Below, in pieces: positions 1 to 8,231 of a DNA stretch of 25,959 nt (the stretch's first letter is position 1; every line of letters begins with the position of its first letter). This stretch comes from CAJCBL01 sp035298965 (GTDB lineage: Bacteria; Verrucomicrobiota; Verrucomicrobiia; Opitutales; Opitutaceae): the NCBI GenBank assembly GCA_035298965.1, contig DATGXO010000208.1, positions 1 to 25,959 on the forward strand, in the 5' to 3' direction. The notes beneath the pieces were generated by a model. That model was not told where the DNA came from. It was given only the letters and a program-made list of their open reading frames with translations, and did not search any database. Both the position numbers and the translations under genes were made by a program.

Positions 1-602
1 AGGAAGTTCTCGCAGTAGGTGAGGTTGCGTTTCGGATGCACGAGCGCGAGGCCCTTGCTCAGGCGGTACGACATCGCGGTGAGCGTGCGGACTTTCGACA
101 CGGCGATCGCGGAGGCCTCCTCGTAGTTCTTGAGATCACGCTCGTGGTTGTTCGTCGCGAGGTGGGGGTAATAACAACCCAGTGCGTTCATGCCGGCCGA
201 GAGCACCGCCATGGGGTGCGAGTCGGCGGGAAACTCCTCGAGCAGGTGGTAGAGGCCGCGATGCAGCTCGGCGTTTTCGCGCAGGTAGGAGGAGAAACGT
301 TGGCGCTGGCCGGGCGACGGCAGTTCGCCGTGCATGACCAAATAGGCGGTTTCGACGAAATCGGATTTCTCGGCGAGTTGCTCGATGGGGTAACCGCGGT
401 AGCGCAGGATGCCCACTTCACCGTCGATAAACGTCACCTCGCTCACGCAGGAGCCGGTGTTGCCGTAACCTTCGTCGAACGTGATGTGTCCGGTGTTCGC
501 GCGGAGGTTGCGGCAGTCGATGGCCTTCTCGCCTTCGGTGCCGACGATGATGGGCAGCTTGTACTCTTGATCTTCAATGCGGAGGGTAGCTTCGGTCGGC
601 AT
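1..602 (-). CDS. gltA: Citrate synthase, N-terminal part (runs off window)
   Basis: Citrate synthase condenses acetyl-CoA and oxaloacetate to citrate at the entry of the TCA cycle. The minus-strand frame from ATG at 602 encodes about 200 residues and leaves the window open, roughly half of a usual 430-residue enzyme. It begins with the small beta-rich N-terminal domain of bacterial type II (hexameric) citrate synthases. It then shows the family blocks VTFIDGEVGILRYRGYPIEQLAE, split here as VTFIDGEVG and LRYRGYPIEQLAE, DSHPMAVL, and the stretch ending in HPKRNLTYCENFL. These align well from memory with E. coli GltA. The active-site His and Asp residues lie beyond the window edge, so catalytic integrity cannot be judged. 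No Shine-Dalgarno site is visible. A 221-base spacer separates it from hisH upstream, so co-transcription is uncertain. Confidence 0.95.
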   Translation of the reverse strand, partial: MPTEATLRIEDQEYKLPIIVGTEGEKAIDCRNLRANTGHITFDEGYGNTGSCVSEVTFIDGEVGILRYRGYPIEQLAEKSDFVETAYLVMHGELPSPGQRQRFSSYLRENAELHRGLYHLLEEFPADSHPMAVLSAGMNALGCYYPHLATNNHERDLKNYEEASAIAVSKVRTLTAMSYRLSKGLALVHPKRNLTYCENF

Positions 603-823
603 AGTGGTGGCAGAGAACACGTCCCGTCCGGATTTGCAAAGCCGACAAAGCACGGGCTCGCGAATTTAGATACCTCCGCGCCGTCGCCGCGGCGGATGAA
701 GCCAACCTGTTGGCCGCGGTACCCGCGGACAAGCGACGCCGGCCCTGCAAAACACCTCCGCCGACGCCCCGGTCCCCTGCCCCGCCGCACCGCGGAACGT
801 GCAGCGAAAATCCGCGCGCGATC

Positions 824-1495
824 TCAAGCGCCGGCGCGGCAAAGCTCGACGAAATTTCCGTAGAGCCGCAGGCCGGCGGCCTGGCTTTTTTCCGGGTGAA
901 ACTGCGTCGCCACGCAACGTCCGCGCGCGATCGCCGCCACGAACGGCCCACCGTAATCGCATTCGCCCAGGATCAGGCTGCGATCCGCCGGTACGCAGTG
1001 GTAACTGTGGACGAAATAGAACGGCTCGCCCTCGCTCCGTAAACCTGCGGCCAGCGGCGAACCCGCTTGCACGAAGCGCACCGGATTCCAGCCCATGTGC
1101 GGCACTTTGTACGAAGGCGGCAGCCGGAAGCGGCGGACCTCGCCCGGGAACACTCCGAGCCCGCGGCAATCGCCTTCCTCCGAGCGCTCGAACAGCGCCT
1201 GCATGCCGAGGCACACGCCGAAGAACGGCCGGTCTTCCGCGATCCAACGTTTCACTGCCGCACCGAGACCCGTGGCTACCAGCGCCGCCACGCAATCCGG
1301 CAACGCGCCCACACCGGGCAGAACCAAACCATCCGCCGCGCCGATCTCCTCCGTCCGCTCGATCGTGTGCACCTCCGCGCCCGCGGCCTCGAAGGCCTTC
1401 GCGACGCTGCGCAGGTTACCCATGCCGTAGTTCAGCAGGGCCAACCGGGGACGGCGGGACTCGGTCGAGGCGGAGGCGGTCGGCGTGGCGTTCAT
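824..1495 (-). CDS. hisH: Imidazole glycerol phosphate synthase, glutaminase subunit HisH
   Basis: HisH hydrolyses glutamine and channels ammonia to HisF, which makes imidazole-glycerol phosphate and AICAR in histidine biosynthesis. The 223-residue product is of normal length. It opens with LALLNYGMGNLRSV, typical of HisH, has the nucleophile motif FFGVCLGMQ (Cys95) and ends with QFHPEKS (His200, Glu202), completing the Cys-His-Glu triad of class I glutamine amidotransferases. KVPHMGWNPV and FYFVHSY are further HisH blocks. The frame stays open upstream to 1579, but ATG at 1495 fits the family N-terminus. No hisF or hisA is adjacent, so the gene is separated from its usual partners. It lies 120 bases after the lipoprotein gene on the same strand. 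Confidence 0.95.
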   Translation of the reverse strand: MNATPTASASTESRRPRLALLNYGMGNLRSVAKAFEAAGAEVHTIERTEEIGAADGLVLPGVGALPDCVAALVATGLGAAVKRWIAEDRPFFGVCLGMQALFERSEEGDCRGLGVFPGEVRRFRLPPSYKVPHMGWNPVRFVQAGSPLAAGLRSEGEPFYFVHSYHCVPADRSLILGECDYGGPFVAAIARGRCVATQFHPEKSQAAGLRLYGNFVELCRAGA

Positions 1496-1615
1496 GCGCG
1501 AAGACTTGTTCTCGGGCTGCGCCCACACGGGGCAACCCGAAACTCGGTAACGGCACAACCAACCCGAGCGCCAACGCATGACCGCGGACCTGCGGTCGCG
1601 TTGAGGCGCCGGGCG

Positions 1616-3106
1616 TTATTTGCGGTCGTCGTCCTTTTCCGCGGAGTTCCCGGAATCGCGACGCGAGTCCTCGCGCGGCGGCGGACCGCGGCGGCCGCCG
1701 TTTTCGGAGTTCGAAGAACGCTGTTGTTCCTGCCGGCGCATCGACTCGGCGGCACGCGCGCCCTGCGGCTGCGGACGAGGCGCGGAGCGGGTTGCCTGCT
1801 CCGTCCGCGCGGGCGATTCAGTGCGCGGACGCACGGTCGGGGCGACTCGCGGCATCGGCGCCGGCTGAGGCGGAGGCGTCGGCGGAGATTTCACCTCGCG
1901 ATTGGCCGAAGGCGTGACGGGCCGCGGCCCCGGAGTCGGCCTCGGGTGATCGTTGGCCGCGGGCGGCGGAGCGACATGCGCAGGACGGCCCGGTGGATTC
2001 CGACGTACTGCCGGAGTGTTCTGCGGCGGAACGGGGTCGGGCGTGCGCACGCTCAACGGCCGTTGCGAGGCCGGCGGAGCGACGACCGGAGGCTGCGCCA
2101 CGTGGCGCGGCTGGGGTTGCGAGCGGCGGGCATCGTTCGGGCGCACTTCGCGAACATCGGTGCGGTTGCGCTCGCGCACCTCTTCACGGTCGCGCTCACG
2201 GATGTTTTCGCGGGCGCGCTCTCGCAGCTCGTTGTTCGGGCGCTCGGTGCCGAGGCGGTTGTTGTCCGGTTTCCAATTCGGGTCGTTGTGATGGTCGCCG
2301 GGCCGGTTGTCGTCGCGGCGGTCATTGTGGTCGCGCCGGTCGTTGTCGCCGCGGCGGTGCTCGTCGTGACGGCCGTTGTTGTCCCGCCGGTCGGAGTCGC
2401 GGCGGTCGCGATTGTCGGGACGATTCTGATCGCGCCGGTGGTCGCCATCGCGGCGGTCGCGGTCCCAATCACGGTCGCGGTGATCGCCATCCGGACGCCG
2501 GCGGTCGTGGTCGTGCCAACGGTGCGGCCGGTGCCAACGACGGTCGTGGCGCCAGTCGTCGCGTCCGTACCAACTGGGCCGGTGCGGCGGCGGGCAAAGG
2601 ATGACGCGGCCGTGGTACCAGGGGCTATCCCACACATCGAACCAGATCGGGTAGAACAGGCCGAAACCGACATAGGAGAAACGCGACGTTTCGAACTCCT
2701 CGTCCTCGATCACACCACCGGGCCATTCGAATTCGTCGCCGCCAGGCGCGCCCAGGCTGCGGGCGGAGGAGGTGCTCACGACGGTCCACTCGGAGGGGTT
2801 GTCGGGGTTGCGCCGCTCGAGCACGGCGTAGACGAGGTAGTCGGCCTCCGAGGGTTGCTCGACGACCACGGAGCCTTTGCCCCTGAAGTAATCGATGAGA
2901 ATGGCGCGCACATCCGCGCGTTCCTGGTCGGTGGGCTCGCCGCCGCGGAACTCCATCACGAGGGCCACGCGGCTCGCCGCGGGCAACGTGGTCCCTGAAT
3001 ATGCAGGCGTGGCGGCGATCGAGTGGTACTCGGTCACACAACCGGTGCTGCAAAGCGCGAAACCGGCCAGGACGAGGGCGCCGAAGCCGGCGAAATACGT
3101 TTTCAT
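1616..3106 (-). CDS. Lipoprotein with Arg/Asp-rich repeat tract and Pro-rich tail
   Basis: The 496-residue product starts with a lipoprotein signal peptide: basic start, hydrophobic core, lipobox around STGC with Cys23. Residues 24-170 form a compact part with AASRVALVMEF, an EADYLVYAVLE strand and a hydrophobic YVGFGLFYPIWFDVWDSPWY block. This resembles outer-membrane-associated DUF4136-like lipoproteins, but I cannot assign a family. Residues about 183-325 are a low-complexity tract of D, R, H and N with many DRRD and DRD units. About 330-470 is Pro/Arg-rich, and the C-terminus is polar (ending EKDDDRK). ATG at 3106 is chosen because it puts the signal peptide at the N-terminus; the frame remains open to 3178. 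The opposite strand is also open here, as expected of the biased composition. Function is unknown; a charged cell-envelope linker is possible. Confidence 0.8.
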   Translation of the reverse strand: MKTYFAGFGALVLAGFALCSTGCVTEYHSIAATPAYSGTTLPAASRVALVMEFRGGEPTDQERADVRAILIDYFRGKGSVVVEQPSEADYLVYAVLERRNPDNPSEWTVVSTSSARSLGAPGGDEFEWPGGVIEDEEFETSRFSYVGFGLFYPIWFDVWDSPWYHGRVILCPPPHRPSWYGRDDWRHDRRWHRPHRWHDHDRRRPDGDHRDRDWDRDRRDGDHRRDQNRPDNRDRRDSDRRDNNGRHDEHRRGDNDRRDHNDRRDDNRPGDHHNDPNWKPDNNRLGTERPNNELRERARENIRERDREEVRERNRTDVREVRPNDARRSQPQPRHVAQPPVVAPPASQRPLSVRTPDPVPPQNTPAVRRNPPGRPAHVAPPPAANDHPRPTPGPRPVTPSANREVKSPPTPPPQPAPMPRVAPTVRPRTESPARTEQATRSAPRPQPQGARAAESMRRQEQQRSSNSENGGRRGPPPREDSRRDSGNSAEKDDDRK

Positions 3107-3242
3107 GGTGGGGTGTTGGCGGTGCGAACAGGGGTTTCGCGGGGAGAAGTTGGCCGATGCCGGCCGGGAACGAAACACCGAACAAGACAGGGCAACACCC
3201 TCCGCGGTTCCCGCGAACGCACCGCTCGCGCCACGCCAGCCC

Positions 3243-3270
3243 CGCCCGGCAGCGGCTTGGTGCCCGGGCG
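3243..3270 (-). terminator. GC-rich hairpin after gatB
   Basis: CGCCCGGCA at 3243-3251 pairs with TGCCCGGGCG at 3261-3270, leaving one unpaired G and a 9-base loop. It begins 13 bases past the gatB stop on the minus strand. No T tract follows, so it is only a candidate terminator or 3'-end stabiliser. Confidence 0.35.
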
Positions 3271-3283
3271 GCAGGACGGAGAT

Positions 3284-4762
3284 TCAGGTTGCCGCGAGGA
3301 GTTTGCGGAGGACTTCGTCGACGAGCTTGGGGTTGGCCTTGCCCTTGGCGGCTTTCATCACCGGGCCCTTGATCGAGTTGATGGCCTTCTCGTTGCCGGC
3401 CTTGAACTCGGCCACGGCCTTCGGGGTGGCGGCGATCGCCTCCTGACACCATTTTTCCAATTCGCCGGTGTCGTTGCTCTGGCGCAGGCCGCGACGGTCG
3501 ACGATCGGCTCGGGCAGCTCACCCGACTGGGCCATCTCGACGAAGACTTCCTTCGCGCTGCTCGACGAGATCGCGCCGCCATCGACGAGGGCGACGAGCG
3601 CGGCGATGTGCGCGGGGCGGATCTTCGAATCGGCAAGCACCAGGCCGGCGGCGCCGAGTTCGCGGAGGAGGTCGTTGGCGATCCAGTTGCCCACGGCCTG
3701 CGCTTTTCCGGAGCCGGCGAGTTTCGCGGCCTCCTCGAAGTAGTCGCTGAGCGCGCGGTCGGGCACGAGCACCGAGGTGATCGTGTACGGGAGCTGGTAC
3801 TCGGCGAAGAAGCGGCGCTGTTTCTCGAACGGCAGCTCGGGCAGGCCGACGCGAAGCTCGGTCTTCCACGCCTCGTCGACCTTCACGGGCATGAGATCGG
3901 GATCCGGGAAATAGCGGTAGTCGTGCGCCATCTCCTTCGAGCGGAGCGACTGCGAGGTGCCGGTCTGGCCGTCGTAGTCGCGCGTCTCCTGGCGAATGGT
4001 GCCGCCGCCGAGCACGACGGCGGTCTGGCGCTGGATCTCGTGCGCGATGCCGTCGCGGACGAACGAAATGGAATTGAGGTTCTTGAGCTCGACCTTCGTG
4101 CCCAGCTTCTCGGAACCGATGGGGCGGATGGAGATGTTGGCGTCGCAGCGCATCTGGCCCTTTTCCATGTCGCAGTCGGAGATGCCGGCGGCGACGAGCG
4201 TCATGCGCAGCGCGGTGAGGAACGCGAAGGCCTCCTCGGGCGACTTGAGCGCGGGATCGGTCACGAGCTCCATGAGCGGCGTGCCGGCGCGGTTGTAGTC
4301 GATGAGGCTCTCCGCGGCACCGTGGTTGAGCTTGCCGACATCCTCCTCGAGGTGGATGCGCGTGAGCGGGATCGTCTTGTGCTCGCCCATGATGTTGCGC
4401 GCCGGGCCGGGCAGCTCGATCTCCACGCCGCCGCGCAGGCAGATCGGCTGGTCGTACTGGGAGATCTGATAGTTCTTCGGGCTGTCGGGGTAGAAATAGT
4501 TCTTCCGGTCCCATTTGCAGACCGGGGCGATCTCGCAGCCGAGCAGGAGGCCGACCTTGATGATCTTGTCGAGGGCCTCCTTGTTGAGGACCGGGAGCGT
4601 GCCGGGCAGCGCGAGCACGACGGGATCGGTGAGCGTGTTGGGCGGCTCACCGAAGCCGGTGGCGACGCGCGTGAACATCTTCGAGCGCGTCTTGAGCTGC
4701 ACATGGACCTCGAGCCCGATGACGGCTTCGAAGGCGGAGGAATTTTGAGCCACAGTGGACAC
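3284..4762 (-). CDS. gatB: Asp-tRNA(Asn)/Glu-tRNA(Gln) amidotransferase subunit B
   Basis: GatB binds the misacylated tRNA and carries the kinase/transamidase site that activates the glutamyl or aspartyl group with ATP, using ammonia delivered from GatA. The 492-residue protein has the usual length. Visible blocks are GLEVHVQL (16-23), YPDSPKNYQISQYDQP (91-106), RIHLEEDVGK (135-144) and the signature DYNRAGTPLMELVTDP (155-170), followed by RCDANIS and a helical C-terminal region of the YqeY type that binds tRNA. The gene is last in gatC-gatA-gatB and starts 12 bases after the gatA stop, which supports co-transcription and coupled translation. The start is the ATG nearest to gatA and gives the typical short leader before the cradle domain. 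Confidence 0.97.
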   Translation of the reverse strand: MSTVAQNSSAFEAVIGLEVHVQLKTRSKMFTRVATGFGEPPNTLTDPVVLALPGTLPVLNKEALDKIIKVGLLLGCEIAPVCKWDRKNYFYPDSPKNYQISQYDQPICLRGGVEIELPGPARNIMGEHKTIPLTRIHLEEDVGKLNHGAAESLIDYNRAGTPLMELVTDPALKSPEEAFAFLTALRMTLVAAGISDCDMEKGQMRCDANISIRPIGSEKLGTKVELKNLNSISFVRDGIAHEIQRQTAVVLGGGTIRQETRDYDGQTGTSQSLRSKEMAHDYRYFPDPDLMPVKVDEAWKTELRVGLPELPFEKQRRFFAEYQLPYTITSVLVPDRALSDYFEEAAKLAGSGKAQAVGNWIANDLLRELGAAGLVLADSKIRPAHIAALVALVDGGAISSSSAKEVFVEMAQSGELPEPIVDRRGLRQSNDTGELEKWCQEAIAATPKAVAEFKAGNEKAINSIKGPVMKAAKGKANPKLVDEVLRKLLAAT

Positions 4763-4774
4763 AGGAAATCGGGG

Positions 4775-6241
4775 TCAGAGCTGCGGGTGCTTGGTGTGGA
4801 AATCGTGGGCGCGTTCGTAGGCGTGGGCGATGGCGAGGAGGTCGGCTTCCTGGAACGGGCGGCCGACGATTTGCAGACCTATCGGCAACCCTTCCGGCGA
4901 GTAACCGCAGGGCACCGACACGCCGGGCAGACCGGCGAGGTTGAGCGGCAGCGAGTAAACATCGACCAAGTACATCGCCAGCGGGTTGTCGGTCTTCTCG
5001 CCCTTCTTGAACGCCACCACCGGCGACGTGGGAGTGAGCAACGCGTCGACCTCGCCGAAAGCGTTCGTGAAATCCCGTCGGACCAGCGTGCGCACCTTCT
5101 GCGCGCGGCCGTAGTACGCGTCGTAATAGCCGCTGCTGAGCACGTACGTGCCGAGGATGATGCGGCGCTTCACCTCGGAGCCGAAACCTTCGGCGCGCGA
5201 GTGGTGGTAGATGTCGATCGCATCCTTCGCCTTCGCGGAGCGGTGCGTGTAGCGGATGCCGTCGTAGCGCGCGAGGTTCGAGGACGCCTCGGCGGTGGCG
5301 ATGATGTAGTAGGCCGCCAACGCGTATTCGGTGTGCGGCAACGAAACCTCGCGGATCTCGCAGCCTTGCGCGCGATACCAGGCGATCGCCTGTTCGACGG
5401 CGGCGCGCACCTCGGGCGCGAGGCCTTCGCCGAAATATTCCTTCGGCACGCCGAGTTTCCACGGGCCGCGGCGCTTGGTGAGCTCGGCGCGATAGTCCGG
5501 GATTTCGGTGCGAAACGACGTGGAGTCCTTCTCGTCGTGCCCCGCGATCGCCTGCAACGTGAGCGCGACGTCCTCGACCGTGCGCCCGAACGGCCCAATC
5601 TGGTCGAGCGACGATGCGTACGCGACCAACCCGTAACGCGAGATGAGCCCGTACGTCGGTTTCAGGCCGACGATGCCGCAGAGCGACGCCGGTTGGCGGA
5701 TCGAGCCGCCGGTGTCGCTGCCGAGCGAGACCGGTACTTGGCCGGCGGCGACAGACGCGGCGCTGCCGCCCGAGCTGCCGCCGGGGATGCGCGAGAGGTC
5801 CCACGGGTTCGCGGTCGTCTTGAACGCCGAATTTTCCGTCGAGCTGCCCATCGCGAACTCGTCCATGTTCAACCGCCCGAAGAGCACCGCACCGGACTCC
5901 TTCAGCCGCAGCACCGAGGTGGCATCATACGGCGAGACGAACTTCTCCAGCATGCGGCTGCCGCAGGTCAGCGGTTGATTGCGCACGGCGATCACGTCCT
6001 TCAGGCCGACGGGCACGCCGTCGAGCGGGCCGCGCGCCTGGCCGGCGGCGCGGCGCCCGTCGGACTCGCGGGCTTGGGCGAGGATGTCGGCCTCGTCGAA
6101 GGAGAGGAAGGCGTTGAGGCGGGCGTCGGTGGCGCGCACCTGCGCGAGGCAGGCCTGGGCGAGTTCGACGGCGGAGACCTGGCGCGCGGCGAGCTGGTCG
6201 GCGAGTTGCGCAGCGGTCTGGAAAACGAGGGCGGACGACAT
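4775..6241 (-). CDS. gatA: Asp-tRNA(Asn)/Glu-tRNA(Gln) amidotransferase subunit A
   Basis: GatA is the glutaminase of the GatCAB complex and releases ammonia for transamidation of Glu-tRNA(Gln) or Asp-tRNA(Asn). The 488-residue product is full length. It shows the amidase-signature catalytic set: Lys81 in GVPVGLKDV, cis-Ser156 in PGGSSGGSAASVAAG and nucleophile Ser180 in GSDTGGSIRQPA, at positions matching S. aureus GatA with a +2 offset. DEFAMGSSTENSAF is another GatA-specific block. ATG at 6241 gives the normal N-terminus (MSSALVFQ). The frame remains open upstream to 6754, but that part runs through gatC in another frame. The gene sits 104 bases after gatC and 12 bases before gatB. Confidence 0.97.
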   Translation of the reverse strand: MSSALVFQTAAQLADQLAARQVSAVELAQACLAQVRATDARLNAFLSFDEADILAQARESDGRRAAGQARGPLDGVPVGLKDVIAVRNQPLTCGSRMLEKFVSPYDATSVLRLKESGAVLFGRLNMDEFAMGSSTENSAFKTTANPWDLSRIPGGSSGGSAASVAAGQVPVSLGSDTGGSIRQPASLCGIVGLKPTYGLISRYGLVAYASSLDQIGPFGRTVEDVALTLQAIAGHDEKDSTSFRTEIPDYRAELTKRRGPWKLGVPKEYFGEGLAPEVRAAVEQAIAWYRAQGCEIREVSLPHTEYALAAYYIIATAEASSNLARYDGIRYTHRSAKAKDAIDIYHHSRAEGFGSEVKRRIILGTYVLSSGYYDAYYGRAQKVRTLVRRDFTNAFGEVDALLTPTSPVVAFKKGEKTDNPLAMYLVDVYSLPLNLAGLPGVSVPCGYSPEGLPIGLQIVGRPFQEADLLAIAHAYERAHDFHTKHPQL

Positions 6242-6345
6242 TGCGGAGAACGAAAAATGGTTGGCGCGACGGAGTCGGCGGTGACGGTGGACGGCGGCGC
6301 GGCGGCCCGATCGAGATGGGCTCGGCCGCGGCGCGCGCGGGGTCG

Positions 6346-6639
6346 TTACTCGACGACCTTCGGCACGGAGATCATGTTGTCGCGGGCGGCGGGCGCGTTG
6401 CGCAACACGTCCTCGACCGGTAGGCCCGGCTGCGGCACATCGGCGGCCCAGACGTTGTGCACATCGAAGGCGTGCGCAGTGGGTTCCACGCCGGTCACGT
6501 CGGCCTGTTTGAGCTTCTCGATGTACGCGAGCACATCGCCGAGCTGGCGGGAAAAGGTGGCCTTCTCCTCGGGGGTGAGCGCGAGGCGCGCGAGATTGGC
6601 GACGTAGTCGATGTCGATGTTGTTGGGCGTATCGGGCAT
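6346..6639 (-). CDS. gatC: Asp-tRNA(Asn)/Glu-tRNA(Gln) amidotransferase subunit C
   Basis: GatC is the small subunit that wraps around GatA and GatB and stabilises the amidotransferase. The 97-residue product is the usual size. It shows the family pattern: IDYVANLARLALTPEEKATF near the N-terminus, a helix with FSRQLGDVLAYIEKL, then VEPTAHAFDVHNVWAAD and the C-terminal LRNAPAARDNMISVPKVVE, where the NAP and F/I-VPKV elements are typical. It is the first gene of gatCAB and is divergent from the response regulator at 6802, so the operon promoter should lie in 6640-6801. I see no strong -35/-10 pair there. Confidence 0.96.
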   Translation of the reverse strand: MPDTPNNIDIDYVANLARLALTPEEKATFSRQLGDVLAYIEKLKQADVTGVEPTAHAFDVHNVWAADVPQPGLPVEDVLRNAPAARDNMISVPKVVE

Positions 6640-6801
6640 GGCCGGCGGCGGTTCCTGTGCAGGCTACGGTTCGGCTCGTGACGTTTTCAACCCGGATTCC
6701 CGGCTCGACATCGGGAGTGTTCCCCGGCGGTTTTCGATCAAGCCCCCGCTCCACCGGCCGATCAATCCTGCGCGGGGCATCCCGATCCCCTCTCCCGCCA
6801 C

Positions 6802-8013
6802 ATGAAAATCCTGGTCGTCGACGATGATCGCATCGCGCGCAAAGTCCTGCGCGCGTTCCTCGAGGACGCCCATTACAAGGTCGTGACCGTCGACGACGGC
6901 AAACAAGCCATCGATGCGATGCTGGCGGCCGATGCGCCGCCGATCATGATTCTGGATTGGGTGATGCCGGGAATGTCGGGCCCCGAGGTGTGCGCGAAGC
7001 TCCGCGCCGCCCAGCTGAAGTTCCGCCCGTACGTGGTCATGCTCAGTAGCAAGACCGACAAGAACGAGGTGGTGGCCGGCCTCGATGCTGGCGCGGACGA
7101 TTTTCTCTCGAAGCCGTTCAACCTCGGCGAACTCCTCGCGCGCCTCCGCGTCGCGCAACGCATGGTCGAATACGAGGTGGAACTCCATCAGAAGATCGCC
7201 GAGCTCGAGGCGCTCGAACAACGCCACCGCCTGCTCGGCGACCTGCTCGCCACGCCCGGGGCCGACGGTTCCGCCGCACAAGCCGCACGCTCCGAAGCGC
7301 CCGCCGAGCGCTCGAAAGCCGCAATCACCCGCGAGCAACTCGCCCCCCTCGCCTGCGCGGCGCTCGAACAACTCGGCCTCGGCCAAGCGCGTCAGGTGGA
7401 GCCGGCTCCGGATTTCGAACCGTTGCGCGTCTCGTATGCGGCGTGGGTCGCCGTGATCGCCATCGACGAGCAACGCTGGATCGACCTGCTCGTCGAAGCG
7501 TCGCCGGCCGTGATCGGCAACTTCCTCACGAAGACGCTGCACCGCCGCTCCAACGTGCAGTTGCCCAAGCCGGCGTTTCTCGCCGAGGCCCTCACCGTGA
7601 TCGGCGCCGCGCTGCGCACCGAGCTGCGCCAACGCACCTGCGACACGCTCATGCCCTTCCTCTCCCGCGGCCTCTACGTCGAGCGCCCGCGGCTGCGTCT
7701 GCCCGTGCCCGACGACGCGATCACCGTGCATCTCGAGGTCGGCGGCGATCGGCTCCAGCTCACCGCGGTCGACCAACCGGCGCCGTTCCGCCGCAAAAGT
7801 TCGAATCATCTCCGGATTTACGACGTGCTCGCCGAGGCCTACCCGCCGCCGTCGGTCAACGAGGTCGCTCTGCTCAACCGCGGTGCGATCCTCAACGACC
7901 GTTTCATCGAGAAACTCGCGGCCTTCGCCGAGGCCACCTCCGAGCAACACCCGATCCCGGTCTACGCGCCCACCCCGCTCGCGGCCTTCTTCAACCGCGA
8001 AGGCGAACGCTGA
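6802..8013 (+). CDS. Response regulator with REC domain and CheX-like C-terminal domain (copy 1)
   Basis: The 403-residue cytoplasmic protein begins with a canonical receiver domain (1-120). It has acidic Asp7/Asp8, phospho-acceptor Asp52 in ILDWVMPGMSGPEVC, Ser82 in the Thr/Ser position and Lys104 in DDFLSKPF. A likely coiled coil follows at about 118-150, then an Ala-rich linker. Residues about 176-300 could be a CheX/CheC-type fold: a strand plus RWIDLLVEASP, then a helix AEALTVIGAALRTEL and a later Pro285. The ExxN phosphatase signature of that family is not intact (EALT). The last 100 residues match only the neighbour at 8232 by eye. No DNA-binding or enzymatic output domain is recognisable. 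It is divergent from gatC and is followed by its paralogue 218 bases downstream. The ATG at 6802 gives the standard MKILVVDDD start. Confidence 0.88.
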   Translation: MKILVVDDDRIARKVLRAFLEDAHYKVVTVDDGKQAIDAMLAADAPPIMILDWVMPGMSGPEVCAKLRAAQLKFRPYVVMLSSKTDKNEVVAGLDAGADDFLSKPFNLGELLARLRVAQRMVEYEVELHQKIAELEALEQRHRLLGDLLATPGADGSAAQAARSEAPAERSKAAITREQLAPLACAALEQLGLGQARQVEPAPDFEPLRVSYAAWVAVIAIDEQRWIDLLVEASPAVIGNFLTKTLHRRSNVQLPKPAFLAEALTVIGAALRTELRQRTCDTLMPFLSRGLYVERPRLRLPVPDDAITVHLEVGGDRLQLTAVDQPAPFRRKSSNHLRIYDVLAEAYPPPSVNEVALLNRGAILNDRFIEKLAAFAEATSEQHPIPVYAPTPLAAFFNREGER

Positions 8014-8079
8014 CTCGCCGCCCGAGGCCCGCGAGCCACGCTCCGCCGGTAGCGAAGGCCACCGCCCAGGCTTCCGCGC

Positions 8080-8101
8080 CGCGCTTCGCCCGCGAAGCGC
8101 G
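8080..8101. repeat. Hairpin between the paired response regulators
   Basis: GCGCTTCG at 8081-8088 and CGAAGCGC at 8093-8100 form a perfect 8-base stem, extended by one pair (8080 with 8101), with loop CCCG. It lies mid-spacer between the two paralogous regulator genes. There is no T tract, so it may be a processing or attenuation hairpin rather than an intrinsic terminator. Confidence 0.4.
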
Positions 8102-8231
8102 CAGCCGGGCGATCCGCCCCGAGGGTCGAGGCCGCGCCATCGCGCTCCGCGTCGCCGAGGGTGTTTCCCTCAAAAGTTTCCCCGCCTCCGGCCGATAGGA
8201 TACCCCACCCACTCGAGCACCGCACTGCAAC

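Noticed and set aside
714..728. Hairpin CCGCGG-TAC-CCGCGG as hisH terminator
   Set aside because: It is about 95 bases past the hisH stop and has no T tract; such short GC palindromes are expected by chance here.
1067..2998. A 643-codon plus-strand open frame opposite hisH and the lipoprotein, with Val/Ala-rich pseudo-membrane stretches
   Set aside because: The Val/Ala runs are the complement of the Asp/Arg codons of the lipoprotein tract; it has no plausible N-terminus.
3023..6607. A very long open frame (about 1194 codons) on the plus strand opposite gatB and gatA
   Set aside because: It is antisense to two unmistakable enzymes. It has a composition typical of the complement of GC-rich genes and no recognisable domain.
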